Shown here piece after piece: positions 38,643 through 49,446 of a DNA stretch of 64,000 nucleotides. The stretch's first letter is position 1. Every line of letters begins with the position of its first letter. Under the pieces are notes generated by a model that saw only the letters and a list, made by a program, of their open reading frames with translations, made no database searches and was not told the DNA's origin. Origin of the DNA: Salinicola acroporae (lineage in GTDB: Bacteria > Pseudomonadota > Gammaproteobacteria > Pseudomonadales > Halomonadaceae); the NCBI RefSeq assembly GCF_003206615.1, contig NZ_PZJW01000006.1, positions 558,001-622,000 on the forward strand. Direction: 5' to 3'. The translations under genes were made by a program, and so were the position numbers.

Positions 38643-39542
38643 ATGTCCAAGACACTCAAGATCGGTCTGGTGCAGCAGCAGGCCTGGCCGGAAAAACAGC
38701 GCAGCCTCGATGCGAGCGAAGCCGGCATCCGCGAACTCGCCGCCCAGGGCGCCGAACTGATCCTGCTGCAGGAGCTGCACGCGACCCACTACTTCTGCCA
38801 GTCCGAGGACACCGCGCTCTTCGATCTCGCCGAGCCGCTGGACGGACCGACCGGGCAGAAATTGGCCGAGCTGGCTAGAGAGCTGGACATCGTCATCGTC
38901 GGCTCGATCTTCGAGCGCCGCGCCGCCGGCCTCTATCACAACACGGCGATCGTGCTGGATCGCGCCCGAGGCCGCGTCGGACACTACCGCAAGATGCACA
39001 TTCCCGACGATCCCGGCTTCTACGAGAAGTTCTACTTCACCCCGGGCGACGAGGACGCGAGCCAGGGGTTCGAGCCGATCGACACCTCCGTGGGCCGCCT
39101 CGGCGTACTGGTTTGCTGGGATCAGTGGTATCCGGAAGCCGCCCGTCTCATGGCCCTGGCGGGCGCCGACCTGCTGCTCTACCCCACGGCGATCGGCTGG
39201 ACGCCCTCGGACGACGCCGCGGAGAAGCAGCGCCAGAAAGAGGCGTGGACCTTGATCCAGCGCTCTCATGGCGTCGCCAACGGCCTGCCGGTCCTCGTCG
39301 CCAACCGCGTCGGCCATGAAGCCGATCTATCGCAGGTTGGCGAAGGCATCGACTTCTGGGGTGGCAGTTTCGTCTGTGGTCCTCAGGGCGAATTTCTGGC
39401 CCGCGCCGGCGAAGCGAGCGAAAACCTGCTGGTCGATGTCGATCTGTCGCGCAGCGAGGACGTTCGCCGGATCTGGCCCTACCTGCGCGACCGTCGCGTT
39501 GACGCCTACGCCGACCTGACCCGCCGCTACCGCGATCGCTGA
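38643..39542 (+). CDS. aguB: N-carbamoylputrescine amidase
   Basis: 299 residues, nitrilase superfamily. Hydrolyses N-carbamoylputrescine to putrescine, CO2 and ammonia. The catalytic Glu in LLQELHATHYFCQ, Lys in HYRKMHIPDDPGFYEKFYF and Cys in GVLVCWDQWYPEAARLMAL are present. AAGGAG lies 6 bases before the ATG. With aguA it forms an arginine-derived polyamine route. Confidence 0.96.
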   Translation: MSKTLKIGLVQQQAWPEKQRSLDASEAGIRELAAQGAELILLQELHATHYFCQSEDTALFDLAEPLDGPTGQKLAELARELDIVIVGSIFERRAAGLYHNTAIVLDRARGRVGHYRKMHIPDDPGFYEKFYFTPGDEDASQGFEPIDTSVGRLGVLVCWDQWYPEAARLMALAGADLLLYPTAIGWTPSDDAAEKQRQKEAWTLIQRSHGVANGLPVLVANRVGHEADLSQVGEGIDFWGGSFVCGPQGEFLARAGEASENLLVDVDLSRSEDVRRIWPYLRDRRVDAYADLTRRYRDR

Positions 39543-39562
39543 CCCGGACTCGTCGTGTGGTT

Positions 39563-39587
39563 GCCGCCGGAAACGGCGGCAGCGCTT
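39563..39587 (+). terminator. hairpin after aguB
   Basis: GCCGCCG GAAA CGGCGGC, a 7-base stem closed by a GNRA tetraloop, followed by AGCGCTTTT. The short T run suggests a moderate terminator, which would separate aguAB from tus. Confidence 0.6.
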
Positions 39588-39632
39588 TTCGCCCACATTC
39601 GCTACTGACATCGATTCACCGCTTCCCGACGC

Positions 39633-39662
39633 TTGTAACAGCAGCTAGGATAACGGTATAAA
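39633..39662 (+). promoter_or_regulatory. candidate tus promoter overlapping a Ter-like core
   Basis: TTGTAA (39633-39638), 18-base spacer, TATAAA (39657-39662), 27 bases before the tus ATG. The -35 lies inside TTGTAAC, the central heptamer of E. coli Ter sites, as TerB overlaps the tus promoter in E. coli. The match stops at the heptamer, so binding is unproven. Confidence 0.45.
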
Positions 39663-39689
39663 CCAAAAGCCACCCCTTGGGACCCGTCA

Positions 39690-40601
39690 ATGGAACTGCA
39701 GTATCGCTTGCTGGCCGAGCTGGAATCCGACTTCGACCACCTGATCGATGCAGTCGAGCATCTGGCAACGGCCTACGCTGGCGATCCTACTCCCGCCTGG
39801 GCACTCGGCGATTCGGTCGTCGACGCCAGCTGGCTCCGTCATGCCTTGACCGATTTCTGGTATCAGGATGGACAGGATGGTCGTGAAACGCGCAACTACA
39901 TCGGTGTGATCGTCGCCGGACCGGTGATCATGGAAGCGGTCGAAGCGGTCAATCACGCCAAGGCAGGATTTGCCGCGACACTGAAACGTATCCGTCACTC
40001 GGCGCCGAGACTGATCCCCGAGATCAAGGCCGTCCTGCCCTTCCGGCATCCGGTGCTGCATGACCACCTGCGGGGCCAGGGGCTGGCCCGCCTGCATCTC
40101 AAGCAGTGCTGGCGCCAGCTACCGGTCGCCGACGCGCCGCTCTCGCGCATCCGGCTTGCGTGGTACACCAGCGGCCGCTCGATCAAGCGTCTCAGCGTTG
40201 CCGATGCGGAAGCCCGATTGAATCAGATGGACCTGGCGGCACAGCACATTCAAATTCAACTGCGCAAGCTCGCCGACATCCCCAGCGACGAACCCCTGGC
40301 ACAGATCCAGCAGCAGGCGCCGGTGATGCGAGCCAACCTGTTCTTCCGCGAGGCGCTGGAGGATGGGCGCATGCGTCGAGCCATGAACCTGCCGCTGCCG
40401 CTGTTCATTCCCGACCCCGCGCTGAAGCTCCCGCATCTCAACGACCCGCCGGCACATCCGCCGAAGACGCGAACCCGCGCCCGCCGATCCGATCAGCGGT
40501 TGGAGGATGATGTGTTTTTGAAGAGCCTGCGTGTCTACCGCTATCGCAATCCGGCTCTGCAGATCGCTATCGAACGTCAGCAAACGGCAGAGACGCCGTG
40601 A
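39690..40601 (+). CDS. tus: DNA replication terminus site-binding protein (Tus homologue)
   Basis: 303 residues, close to the 309 of E. coli Tus. By eye, the middle aligns well: RLHLKQCWRQL...RIRLAWYTSGRSIKRL matches the Tus stretch around LNAYRTL...LRFGWANKHIIKNL, and AVNHAKAGFAATL corresponds to the HINKLKTTFEHI helix; the region ending LPLPLFIP resembles Tus CPTPLIALI. Tus binds Ter DNA and blocks forks from one side. The gene stands alone after aguAB and is convergent with sthA. Halomonadaceae are known to me as one of the few non-enteric groups with annotated Tus proteins, but overall identity to E. coli is low. Confidence 0.78.
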   Translation: MELQYRLLAELESDFDHLIDAVEHLATAYAGDPTPAWALGDSVVDASWLRHALTDFWYQDGQDGRETRNYIGVIVAGPVIMEAVEAVNHAKAGFAATLKRIRHSAPRLIPEIKAVLPFRHPVLHDHLRGQGLARLHLKQCWRQLPVADAPLSRIRLAWYTSGRSIKRLSVADAEARLNQMDLAAQHIQIQLRKLADIPSDEPLAQIQQQAPVMRANLFFREALEDGRMRRAMNLPLPLFIPDPALKLPHLNDPPAHPPKTRTRARRSDQRLEDDVFLKSLRVYRYRNPALQIAIERQQTAETP

Positions 40602-40661
40602 TTCGACTCGCCTGCGTCAGTCTAGGCGCGCCCGAGGGCCGGACGCGCTGGCTGGCGGGGT

Positions 40662-42053
40662 TCAAAACAGTCGGTTCAGTCCATTCTGGGCCGCGATGCG
40701 ATAAGCCTCGGCCATGGTGGGATAGTTGAAAGTGGTATTGATGAAGTAGCGAAGCGTGTTCGCCTCGCCCTTCTGCTGCATGATCGCCTGGCCGATATGG
40801 ACGATCTCCGACGCCTGGTCGCCAAAACAGTGGATCCCCAGTATCTCCAGCGTCTCGCGGTGGAACAGGATCTTGAGCATGCCGGCGGTGTCGCCGGTGA
40901 TCTGCGCGCGGGCGGTATCCTTGAAGAATGCCTGAGCCACTTCGTAGGGCACCTTGGCTTCGGTCAGCTCCCGCTCGGTCTTGCCCACCGAACTGATCTC
41001 GGGAATCGTGTAGATTCCGGTAGGAATATCGTCGACGAAGCGAAAATCCTCGCCGAGGAACTCGTCGCTGGCACTGCGACCCTGGTCATAGGCCGCGCTC
41101 GCCAGGCTCGGCCAGCCGATCACGTCCCCCACCGCAGAGATGTGCGGGATCGCCGTGCGATAGTGGTCGTCCACCTGCAACTGGCCGCGGCCGTTGGCTT
41201 CCAGCCCGATGTTTTCCAGCCCCAGTTCGTCAGTATTGCCGGTGCGCCCGTTGGCCCACAGGAAGGCATCGGCGCGCAGGCGTTTCCCCGATTTGAGGTT
41301 GACTACCACCCCCGCCTCGTCGCCCTCGACGCTCTGGTACTCCTCGTTGTGGCGAATCAGCACGCCGTAATTGCGCAGCTCATAGGAGAGCGCATCACTA
41401 ATCTCGTCGTCGAGGAACGACAACAGCCGCTCACGGGTGTCGATCAGGTCGACCTTGACGCCCAGGCCGGAGAAGATGGAGGCGTACTCGGACCCGATCA
41501 CGCCGGCACCGTAGATGATCAGCGTGCGCGGCGTATGCGACAGACCGAGGATGGTGTCTGAGCAGTAGATCCGTGGGTGACGGAAGTTGACGTCCGCCGG
41601 CCGGTAGGGGCGCGACCCGGTGGCGATCACGAACTGCGGTGCACTGAGCTCTTCCGCTCCTTCGTGATTGTCCCGGACCACCACAGTGTGTTCATCGCGG
41701 AAGCGGGCCACGCCGAAGAACAGATCGATGCGGTTGCGGGAATAGAACTTGGTGCGGAGTTCGACCTGCTGGTCGATCGTCACCCGGGAGCGCTCCAGGA
41801 CCTTCGGGAACGAGAACCAGCGGGGCTCGCCAATATCGCGAAACATGCGGTTGGTGTTGAACTGCATGATCTGCTTGACCTGGTGCCGCAGCGCCTTGGA
41901 GGGGATGGTTCCCCAGTGCGTGCAGTTGCCACCGACCGAGGACTGCCGCTCGACGATGGCAACACGCTTGCCATGCTTCGCCGCGTTGATTGCCGCGCTC
42001 TCTCCCGCGGGCCCCGAGCCGATGACCACGAGGTCGTAATTGTGAACTGCCAT
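40662..42053 (-). CDS. sthA: soluble pyridine nucleotide transhydrogenase
   Basis: 463 residues, flavoprotein disulfide-reductase fold. Interconverts NADPH/NAD and NADP/NADH. FAD site [17 protein letters not shown]; the family's single-Cys active-site region [16 protein letters not shown] lacks the redox disulfide, which separates SthA from lipoamide dehydrogenase; NAD(P) site [16 protein letters not shown]. Lies just downstream of nqrM, an order shared with Pseudomonas. Confidence 0.95.
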   Translation of the reverse strand: MAVHNYDLVVIGSGPAGESAAINAAKHGKRVAIVERQSSVGGNCTHWGTIPSKALRHQVKQIMQFNTNRMFRDIGEPRWFSFPKVLERSRVTIDQQVELRTKFYSRNRIDLFFGVARFRDEHTVVVRDNHEGAEELSAPQFVIATGSRPYRPADVNFRHPRIYCSDTILGLSHTPRTLIIYGAGVIGSEYASIFSGLGVKVDLIDTRERLLSFLDDEISDALSYELRNYGVLIRHNEEYQSVEGDEAGVVVNLKSGKRLRADAFLWANGRTGNTDELGLENIGLEANGRGQLQVDDHYRTAIPHISAVGDVIGWPSLASAAYDQGRSASDEFLGEDFRFVDDIPTGIYTIPEISSVGKTERELTEAKVPYEVAQAFFKDTARAQITGDTAGMLKILFHRETLEILGIHCFGDQASEIVHIGQAIMQQKGEANTLRYFINTTFNYPTMAEAYRIAAQNGLNRLF

Positions 42054-42126
42054 GTGCTTCGCCTACTCCTTACCCGATGGCTTACGATTCGATTGGCTCG
42101 TGGCGACGCCGTTTCCCAGCATGCTG

Positions 42127-42384
42127 CTAACGCTTGACCGCGTTGTAACCCAGGTCCGCGCCGCGATTCTCGTCGCTGCGCCGACGTGCTCCAGCCAGGT
42201 TCTTGCGGCTCTCCTCCTCGCAGACGTCATCGTTGCCGCCGCAGATTTCGCACCCGTTCTTCAGCCCCAGCGTATTGAGACCACCGCAGGAGCCCGCGAG
42301 AGGCTTGCGTCCGAGGATGACGCCGATCGCCATGCCGCCGACCAGTAGCAGCATGATGGCAAAGGCCAGAATCCAGATCGTCAT
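42127..42384 (-). CDS. nqrM: Na+-NQR maturation factor NqrM (DUF539)
   Basis: 85 residues. One membrane helix (IWILAFAIMLLLVGGMAIGVIL) then four conserved Cys: GSCGGL, NGCEICGG and DVCEEE. NqrM delivers iron for the Fe site formed by NqrD and NqrE. Follows apbE by 11 bases at the end of the nqr operon, its usual place. Confidence 0.94.
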   Translation of the reverse strand: MTIWILAFAIMLLLVGGMAIGVILGRKPLAGSCGGLNTLGLKNGCEICGGNDDVCEEESRKNLAGARRRSDENRGADLGYNAVKR

Positions 42385-42395
42385 GACTGATCCTC

Positions 42396-43436
42396 CTAAT
42401 CCGAGTCTTTCAGGTAGCGCTGAAACGCAGTCGAAGCCCGAGTTTCAAAGCCATCCGGGGTTTTGACAACGAGATAGACCGCCAAGTTTTCCCGTTCGGC
42501 CATGGCATAGCCCGCGTCCGGCCCCATCACGTCGATCGCCGTGGCCAGCGCATCGGCCGTCATGCAGTCGGACGTGACCACCGTCACCGAGACCAGATGA
42601 TGCTGGATGGGCCGGCCGGTGCGCGGGTCGATGGTGTGGGAGTATCGCTTGCCATCGCTTTCGAAATAGTTACGGTAGTCGCCCGATGTCGCCACGGCCG
42701 AATCATCCAGCTCTATGATACGCTGCACGCTACGCTCGTTCGAGATCGGTTTTTCCACCGCGATCCGCCACGGCTCGTCGCCGGGCTTGCTGCCTCGCGT
42801 GCGGATCTCCCCACCCACCTCGACCAGGTAGCGCTGCACATCCAGGGCATCCAGCGCCCGCGCCACGGCATCGACCCCATACCCCTTGGCAATGCCCGAC
42901 AGATCGACATAGACCGGCTTGGTCTTGGTCAGGGTGTCGCCATCGAGCTTCAGCGCCTGGTAGTCGACCTCTTGCAGCGCCTTGGCGATGGCGTCGTCAC
43001 CGGGCACGCGATCCGGATGCTTGTCCGGCCCGAACCCCCACAGGTTCACCGCCGCCCCGACCGTGACATCGAAGGCCCCATCGGACATGTCACCTATCCG
43101 AATGGCCTCGCGGATCACTTCCGCGGTCTGCGGCGAGAGCTGGAACAGCTCTCCGACCGGCGCCTGATTGAACCTGGAAAGCTCGGAGTCCGGCTTGTAG
43201 GTCGACATCAGGTGGTCGACCCGATCCAGCGCCGTCTTGACCGCACGCTCGATGTCGGCGAGCTGGTCGTCGTCGTAATCGCCGTAGAAGGTGACATGGA
43301 ACCCGGTACCGAAGATCGGCCCCTCCAGCCGATAGGACTGGGGATCACGCTCGCACCCGGCCAGTAGTGCGAATAGCAACAGGGCCAATCCCAGAAGGAT
43401 CGGCCCTGTCGCTCGGCGCCGTTGCGATCCGATCAT
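42396..43436 (-). CDS. apbE: FAD:protein FMN transferase (flavinyltransferase), lipoprotein
   Basis: 346 residues. A signal peptide with lipobox LLAGC at about residue 28 makes it a periplasm-facing lipoprotein. It transfers FMN from FAD to Thr (or Ser) of NqrB and NqrC. Domain motifs: [57 protein letters not shown] and [14 protein letters not shown]. Start overlaps the nqrF stop by 4 bases. Confidence 0.95.
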   Translation of the reverse strand: MIGSQRRRATGPILLGLALLLFALLAGCERDPQSYRLEGPIFGTGFHVTFYGDYDDDQLADIERAVKTALDRVDHLMSTYKPDSELSRFNQAPVGELFQLSPQTAEVIREAIRIGDMSDGAFDVTVGAAVNLWGFGPDKHPDRVPGDDAIAKALQEVDYQALKLDGDTLTKTKPVYVDLSGIAKGYGVDAVARALDALDVQRYLVEVGGEIRTRGSKPGDEPWRIAVEKPISNERSVQRIIELDDSAVATSGDYRNYFESDGKRYSHTIDPRTGRPIQHHLVSVTVVTSDCMTADALATAIDVMGPDAGYAMAERENLAVYLVVKTPDGFETRASTAFQRYLKDSD

Positions 43437-44665
43437 CCGCCGAAGTCATCCAGCATGATGTTCTCCGGCTCGACGCCGAGATCGGTCAGCATCTTGATCA
43501 CCGAGGCATTCATCATCGGCGGACCGCACATGTAGTACTCGCAATCCTCCGGTGCCGGGTGGTCCTTGAGATAGTTCTCGTAGAGCACGTTGTGAATGAA
43601 CCCGGTTGGCCCTTCCCAGTTGTCTTCCGGCTGAGGGTCGGAGAGCGCCAAATGCCACTCGAAGTTGTCGAACTCTTCGGCCAGTTGGTCGTACTCTTCG
43701 TTGTAGAACGTCTCCCGCCAGGAGCGCGCACCGTACCAGAACGACATCTTGCGCGAAGACTTCAGTCGCTTGAGCTGGTCGAAGATATGGCTTCGCATCG
43801 GCGCCATGCCCGCACCGCCGCCGATGAAGACCATCTCGGCGTCGGTATCCTTGGCGAAGAATTCGCCGAACGGCCCCATCACGGTCACCTTGTCGCCCGG
43901 CTTCATGGCGAAGACGTAGGTCGACATCAGCCCCGGCGGATGGCTCGACTTGGGCGGCGGCGTGGCAATGCGGATGTTGAACTTGAGAAGCCCCTTCTCT
44001 TCCGGGTAGTTCGCCATCGAGTAGGCGCGAATCACCTCCTCGTCGCTCTTGTGCGAGATGTCGAACAGGCCGAATTTCTCCCAGTCCCCGCGGTACTCTT
44101 CCTCGATATCGAAGTCCGAGAACTTGATGTCGTAGGGCGGTGCCACCAGCTGCACGTAGCCGCCGGCCCGGAATGCGACTTCCTCGCCCTCCGGCAACTT
44201 GAGGTTGAGCTCCTTGATGAAGGTCGCGACGTTGGGGTTCTGCGTCACCTCGCATTCCCACTTCTTGACCCCGAACACCTCGTCGGGGACGCGGATCTTC
44301 ATGTCCTGCTTGACCGGCACCTGACAGGAGAGACGCCAGCCTTCCTTCTTCTCGCGCAGCGTGAAGTGAGACTCTTCGGTCGGCAGGATCGAGCCGCCGC
44401 CGTCACTCACCTGGCACTTGCACTGGGCGCAGGAGCCGCCGCCGCCGCACGCCGAGGAGAGAAAGATCCCGTTGGCGGCGAGCGTCTGCAGCAGCTTCCC
44501 CCCAGCCTGGGTGGTCACGGTGTTGTCAGGGTCGCCATTGATCTCGATCGCCACGTCGCCGCTGCTCACCAGCCGGCTGCGCGCCGCCAGAATGATGGCC
44601 ACCAATCCCAGCACGATCACGGTGAACATGACGACGCCGAGCACGATGATGGATGTATCAACCAT
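43433..44665 (-). CDS. nqrF: Na+-NQR subunit F, NADH dehydrogenase module
   Basis: 410 residues. Entry point for NADH electrons. One N-terminal membrane helix ([23 protein letters not shown]), a 2Fe-2S ferredoxin domain with [14 protein letters not shown] and a fourth Cys in WRLSCQV, an FAD domain with [13 protein letters not shown], and an NADH domain with [20 protein letters not shown] and [15 protein letters not shown] 65-base gap from nqrE includes the palindrome GCGGCGCCGC. Confidence 0.97.
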   Translation of the reverse strand: MVDTSIIVLGVVMFTVIVLGLVAIILAARSRLVSSGDVAIEINGDPDNTVTTQAGGKLLQTLAANGIFLSSACGGGGSCAQCKCQVSDGGGSILPTEESHFTLREKKEGWRLSCQVPVKQDMKIRVPDEVFGVKKWECEVTQNPNVATFIKELNLKLPEGEEVAFRAGGYVQLVAPPYDIKFSDFDIEEEYRGDWEKFGLFDISHKSDEEVIRAYSMANYPEEKGLLKFNIRIATPPPKSSHPPGLMSTYVFAMKPGDKVTVMGPFGEFFAKDTDAEMVFIGGGAGMAPMRSHIFDQLKRLKSSRKMSFWYGARSWRETFYNEEYDQLAEEFDNFEWHLALSDPQPEDNWEGPTGFIHNVLYENYLKDHPAPEDCEYYMCGPPMMNASVIKMLTDLGVEPENIMLDDFGG

Positions 44666-44730
44666 GTCGGATTCCTATATTCCTGTTTGCGGCGGCGCCG
44701 CTGTCACGACGCCACCCGGTCATGTTGGTG

Positions 44731-45351
44731 TCAGAGCTGAATGCCGGAGAAGGACATGAAGCCCAGCGACATCAACCCTGCCGTGATGAAGGTGATGCCG
44801 AGACCCTGCAGGCTGCCCGGTACATCGCTGTACTTGAGCTTCTCGCGGATACCCGCCAGCGCCATGATGGCCAGCGCCCAGCCAGCGCCGGCGCCAGCGC
44901 CGTAGATCACCGACTCGCCGAAGGTATAGTCGCGCTGCACCATGAACAGCGACGCCCCCATGATGGCGCAGTTGACCGTGATCAGCGGCAGGAACACGCC
45001 CAGGGCGTTGTATAGCGCCGGCACGAACTTGTCGAGGAACATCTCCAGGATCTGGACGATGGCGGCGATGACGCCGATGTAGCTCAACAGTCCCAGGAAG
45101 CTAAGGTCGATGTTCTCGGCCCCTTCCAGGCCGGTCCAGCTCAGCGCACCCGCCTTGAGCAGGTAGTTCAGGATCAGGTTGTTGACCGGCACGGTGATCG
45201 TCAGGACCACGATCACGGCGATGCCCAGGCCGATGGCCGAGGAGATCTTCTTGGACACGGCCAGGAAGGTACACATGCCGAGGAAGAAGGCCAGCGCCAT
45301 GTTCTCGACGAAGACCGCCTTCACGAACAGGCTGAGATAGTGCTCAAACAT
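44731..45351 (-). CDS. nqrE: Na+-NQR subunit E
   Basis: 206 residues, six membrane helices. Starts [27 protein letters not shown]. One Cys in helix I ([11 protein letters not shown]) and one in helix IV ([12 protein letters not shown]) supply half of the intramembrane Fe site shared with NqrD. Its ATG lies 8 bases inside nqrD. Confidence 0.96.
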   Translation of the reverse strand: MFEHYLSLFVKAVFVENMALAFFLGMCTFLAVSKKISSAIGLGIAVIVVLTITVPVNNLILNYLLKAGALSWTGLEGAENIDLSFLGLLSYIGVIAAIVQILEMFLDKFVPALYNALGVFLPLITVNCAIMGASLFMVQRDYTFGESVIYGAGAGAGWALAIMALAGIREKLKYSDVPGSLQGLGITFITAGLMSLGFMSFSGIQL

Positions 45352-46024
45352 TGGCGGTCTCCTTGATCTTGGCCTTGCTGTTGGCAACGATGCGGTATTC
45401 GGTCTTCTCGATCTGCTCCGGGTTGAACCAGCGCAGCACCCAGATCATCAGCCCGATGACGAAGAACGCGGATGGCGGCAGCAGCATCAGGCCGTTGGGC
45501 ACGTACCAGCCGCCGCTCTGGACCGTCGGCAGGATCGTCAGGCCGAACACGCTGCCGGAGCCCAGCAGTTCACGCACGAAACCGACGATCAGCAGGATCA
45601 CCGCATACCCCAGGCCGTTGCCGACGCCGTCGAGGAAGCTCATCACCGGTCCGTTCTGCATGGCATAGGCTTCGGCACGCCCCATGACGATACAGTTGGT
45701 GATGATCAGGCCGACGAACACCGACAGCTGCTTGGACATGTCGTAGGCATAGGCGCGCAGCACCTGGTCGACCACGATCACCAGCGACGCGATGATCGTC
45801 ATCTGCACGATGATGCGGATCGACGATGGGATGTGATTGCGGATCAACGATACGAACATGCTGGAGAAGGCCGTGACGACAATCACCGCCAGGCCCATGA
45901 CCAGCGAGACGCTCATGGAGTTGGTCACCGCCAGCGCCGAACAGATCCCGAGTACCTGCAAGGCAATCGGGTTGTTCTTGAACACCGGTGACAGGACGAC
46001 GTCTTTCACGGAGTCGGTAGCCAT
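45344..46024 (-). CDS. nqrD: Na+-NQR subunit D
   Basis: 226 residues, six membrane helices. [40 protein letters not shown] and [17 protein letters not shown] are family hallmarks; the Cys residues in the first and third provide the other half of the Fe site. The ATG at 46024 is 9 bases past AGGAGG; a GTG two codons earlier is too close to it. Confidence 0.96.
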   Translation of the reverse strand: MATDSVKDVVLSPVFKNNPIALQVLGICSALAVTNSMSVSLVMGLAVIVVTAFSSMFVSLIRNHIPSSIRIIVQMTIIASLVIVVDQVLRAYAYDMSKQLSVFVGLIITNCIVMGRAEAYAMQNGPVMSFLDGVGNGLGYAVILLIVGFVRELLGSGSVFGLTILPTVQSGGWYVPNGLMLLPPSAFFVIGLMIWVLRWFNPEQIEKTEYRIVANSKAKIKETANV

Positions 46025-46026
46025 CT

Positions 46027-46803
46027 TCACGCACCTCCTTGGGAATCGTCGTGGAATCGGGCGAGGTACGGGGCGTAGCCCTCGTCACTCAGCCAGAACC
46101 GCAACATGTTGGTGACGCCCCGGCTGGTGAGCGAGGCTCCCGACAGCGCATCGACTTCGTATTCGCCGCTGGCACCGCCTTTCACGAGTTGAATCTGAGG
46201 ATCCTGGAAATCATCGCCCTCGTAGATCTTCTTGCCGTCCCACTTGGCCTTCCAGCGCGGGTTGTCGACCTCGCCACCGAGGCCCGGCGTCTCCGACTGA
46301 TCGTAGTAGGATAGCCCCACGATGGTATTGCCGTCGCCACGCACGGACAAGAAACCTTCCATCAGGCCCCACAGCCCCTGACCTCGGATCGGCATGACGA
46401 TCTGCTCCGGATCGTCGGGATCGCCAACCAGATAGACCGTGGAGTAGTTCTCCTGACGCCCGATGCCGGCGATATCGTCCTCGCCCGACAGCGTGCGAGA
46501 GGTCGCCGGATCCTTGGCGGCATCGAACTGGTCGTAGCTGTCCGGATCCAGGTCGTCGGAGTATTCGCCGGTCTTGAGATCGACCACCCGCGGGGTGATC
46601 AGCTCGGCGTACTTCTCCTCGACATCGTCGCCCGGCTTGTAGAGCTGGGTCACCTGGAGGATGTTGCTCTTACGATCCAGCTCCTGGTTCTGAACCTGCT
46701 TCGGCTTGAGAACCACGGCTGCGGAAGAGACGACCACCGAGCAGACGACGCAAAGTGAGAATGCGACGATCAGCGTCTTCTTGATCGAGTTGTTGCTCGC
46801 CAT
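46027..46803 (-). CDS. nqrC: Na+-NQR subunit C, covalent FMN carrier
   Basis: 258 residues. One N-terminal membrane helix, then a periplasmic FMN-binding domain. [17 protein letters not shown] and ETPGLGGEV are conserved. The flavinylation motif reads [12 protein letters not shown]: the residue that carries FMN in Vibrio NqrC, a Thr, is Ser here (codon 46132-46134). Ends 2 bases before nqrD. Confidence 0.95.
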   Translation of the reverse strand: MASNNSIKKTLIVAFSLCVVCSVVVSSAAVVLKPKQVQNQELDRKSNILQVTQLYKPGDDVEEKYAELITPRVVDLKTGEYSDDLDPDSYDQFDAAKDPATSRTLSGEDDIAGIGRQENYSTVYLVGDPDDPEQIVMPIRGQGLWGLMEGFLSVRGDGNTIVGLSYYDQSETPGLGGEVDNPRWKAKWDGKKIYEGDDFQDPQIQLVKGGASGEYEVDALSGASLTSRGVTNMLRFWLSDEGYAPYLARFHDDSQGGA

Positions 46804-48047
46804 CAGACAGCCTCCTTCTCGGTGGTCGTGGGCGCCGGCGCCAGGCTCGCGAGCCGTTTCTGGCGTCGCCGGATGTTAGCCTGCACGAAGTAGTGGTCGA
46901 TGAGGGGCGCGAACAGGTTGGCGAACAGGATCGCCAGCATGATGCCCTCGGGGAATGCCGGGTTGACCACGCGAATCAGCACCGTCATTACCCCGATCAG
47001 CGCACCGAAGATTAGCTTGCCGCGATCGGTCATGGACGCCGACACCGGATCGGTGGCCATGAACACCATGCCGAAGGCGAACCCACCCAGCACCAAGTGC
47101 CAGTACCACGGCATCGCGAACATCGGATTGCTGTCGGAGCCGACGAAGTTGAACAGCGTGGAGGTCAGGATCATGCCGAGCATGACACCGGCCATGATGC
47201 GCCAGGAAGCGATACGCGTCAGCAGCAGCACCGCCGCACCGATCAGGATCGCCAGGGTCGAGGTTTCTCCCACCGACCCCTGGATGAAGCCGAAGAAGGC
47301 ATCCCACCAGCTGTACTGCTGATGCAGGCCTTCCATGCCGTTGAGCGACGCGTTGGAGAGCGCCGTGGCGCCGGTATAACCGTCAGCCGGGACCCAGACG
47401 CTGTCGCCGGAGATCTGGGCCGGATAGGCGAAGTAGAGAAAGGCGCGTCCGGTCAGTGCCGGGTTGAGGAAGTTCTTGCCGGTACCGCCGAAGATCTCTT
47501 TGCCGATCACCACGCCGAAGGTGATACCGAGCGCCACCTGCCACAGCGGGATGGTCGCCGGCAGCGTCAGCGCGAACAGCACGGAGGTGACGAAGAAGCC
47601 CTCGTTGACCTCGTGGCCACGCTTGACCGCGAACAGCACTTCCCAGAAACCGCCCACCACGAACGTGACCAGATAGATGGGAAGGAAGTAGGTGGCACCC
47701 AGGACGAAGTTGGCCCAGACGCTCGCCGGATCGTGGCTACCCGCCAGCGCCATGGTCAGCGTCTCGCGCCAGCCATCGATCGCGCTGAAACCATCGGCAA
47801 TCGCCAGGTTGGCCTGATAGCCGGCGTTGTACATGCCAAAGAACATGGCCGGGAAAGTACAGGCCCAGACCGTGATCATGATGCGCTTGAGGTCGATGCC
47901 GTCGCGCACGTGCGTCATGCTCTTGGTGACGCTGGGCGGCGAGTAGAAAATGGTATCGACCGCCTCGTAGAGGGCGTAGAACTTCTCGTACTTGCCGCCC
48001 TTCTCGAAATGAGGCTCCAGCTTGTCGAGCGTGTTGCGAATCCCCAT
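46803..48047 (-). CDS. nqrB: Na+-NQR subunit B, main membrane subunit
   Basis: 414 residues, about ten membrane helices; carries riboflavin and covalent FMN and forms the Na+ path. The start [20 protein letters not shown] is standard. The flavinylation motif [10 protein letters not shown] keeps Thr as acceptor. Overlaps nqrC by one base. Confidence 0.96.
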   Translation of the reverse strand: MGIRNTLDKLEPHFEKGGKYEKFYALYEAVDTIFYSPPSVTKSMTHVRDGIDLKRIMITVWACTFPAMFFGMYNAGYQANLAIADGFSAIDGWRETLTMALAGSHDPASVWANFVLGATYFLPIYLVTFVVGGFWEVLFAVKRGHEVNEGFFVTSVLFALTLPATIPLWQVALGITFGVVIGKEIFGGTGKNFLNPALTGRAFLYFAYPAQISGDSVWVPADGYTGATALSNASLNGMEGLHQQYSWWDAFFGFIQGSVGETSTLAILIGAAVLLLTRIASWRIMAGVMLGMILTSTLFNFVGSDSNPMFAMPWYWHLVLGGFAFGMVFMATDPVSASMTDRGKLIFGALIGVMTVLIRVVNPAFPEGIMLAILFANLFAPLIDHYFVQANIRRRQKRLASLAPAPTTTEKEAV

Positions 48048-48049
48048 CG

Positions 48050-49399
48050 TCAGGCCTCTTTCTCGATCATGGTCAGGTTGTCGCGCAGGATGGGACCATA
48101 CTCGTACTTGCCGGGGCACACATAGGTGCACAGCGAGAGGTCTTCCTCGTCCAGTTCCAGGCAGCCGAGCTGCATGGCCGATTCGATGTCGCCAACGATC
48201 AGCGAGCGAAGCAACTGGGTCGGCATGATGTCCAACGGCATCACTTTCTCATAGGCGCCGATCGGCACCATGGCGCGCTCGGAGCCGTTGGTCGAGGTAT
48301 TGGGCGCATAGTTGGGCAATCCCAGGAACTGGGAGACATAGATCCCCATCACCGAATGGCGATTGCGGCCGGGCGACAGCCAGCCCATGAAGGCGCGCTT
48401 GTTGCCCTCTTCCAGCAGCGAGAACTGGCGATGGAAACGTCCCAGGAACTGACGGCTTCCCTCGCACTGCGTGCCACCGAAGATCGATCCCGAGATCACC
48501 CGAGTCCCCTCCGGCTGCTCGATCTCGCCCTCGAGCAACTCCTCGCTGCTCGCGCCCAACCGCGTCCGGACCAGGCGGGGATTCTTGGCCCGCGGGCCGC
48601 CGATGGCCACCACGCGGGTCGGATCGAGGTCGCCCTCGACGAACAGCTTGCCGATGGCGATCACGTCTTGGTAGTCGAGATGCCACACCTGGCGTTGCAG
48701 TCCCACCGGCGAGAGATAATGAATATGCGTCCCCACCAGACCGGCGGGATGTAACCCGCCGAAGCCTTGGGCGTCGACGCCTTCGAGATCATCTCCCGGC
48801 AAGGGGGTATCGCCACGGCGACACACGAATAGCTTTCCGGGGGTCAGATGCCGAATCACCTCCAGCCCCTGGCGGAAGGCATCGCTGTCGGCATCGATGA
48901 TCACCCGAGGATCTGCAGCCAGCGGATGGGTGTCGATGGCCGTCACGAAAATATCCGCCGGCACCGCATCGAGCGCCGGGACCCGGGAGAACGGCCGCGT
49001 GCGCAATGCTGTCCACAGGCCGGACGCGACCAGTTGATCGACCACCTGCCGGCGTGAGAGCGACGCCAATCCGTCCACCCCATACGCCGTGAACGTTTCG
49101 CTCTGTTCTTCTTCATCAAGCTTGATGACGACCGACAACAGGCGACGCTTCTCACCCCGATTGATGGCAACCACTTCGCCGGCACCGGGCGCGGTGTAGC
49201 GCACCCCCGGCACCTTCTTGTCGGTGAACAACACCTGGCCCCGCTTCACGCGATCGCCCTCACGGACCTCCATGGTCGGCTTCATGCCGACATAGTCGGA
49301 CCCGAGCAGCGCGACGTGACGCACGCCGCGCCCCTCGTCGAGACGCTGCTCCGGCGCCCCCGCGACGGGGAGATCCAGGCCTCGTTTGACTTCGATCAT
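48050..49399 (-). CDS. nqrA: Na+-NQR subunit A
   Basis: 449 residues, the cytoplasm-facing quinone-interacting subunit and first gene of nqrABCDEF-apbE-nqrM. [44 protein letters not shown] and [17 protein letters not shown] are typical. The operon couples NADH oxidation to Na+ export, fitting a halophile. Confidence 0.96.
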   Translation of the reverse strand: MIEVKRGLDLPVAGAPEQRLDEGRGVRHVALLGSDYVGMKPTMEVREGDRVKRGQVLFTDKKVPGVRYTAPGAGEVVAINRGEKRRLLSVVIKLDEEEQSETFTAYGVDGLASLSRRQVVDQLVASGLWTALRTRPFSRVPALDAVPADIFVTAIDTHPLAADPRVIIDADSDAFRQGLEVIRHLTPGKLFVCRRGDTPLPGDDLEGVDAQGFGGLHPAGLVGTHIHYLSPVGLQRQVWHLDYQDVIAIGKLFVEGDLDPTRVVAIGGPRAKNPRLVRTRLGASSEELLEGEIEQPEGTRVISGSIFGGTQCEGSRQFLGRFHRQFSLLEEGNKRAFMGWLSPGRNRHSVMGIYVSQFLGLPNYAPNTSTNGSERAMVPIGAYEKVMPLDIMPTQLLRSLIVGDIESAMQLGCLELDEEDLSLCTYVCPGKYEYGPILRDNLTMIEKEA

Positions 49400-49446
49400 A
49401 GTCTCGCCCAGTTGTCGAATCTGATATTCGTAAGGAAAGAGCCGAC

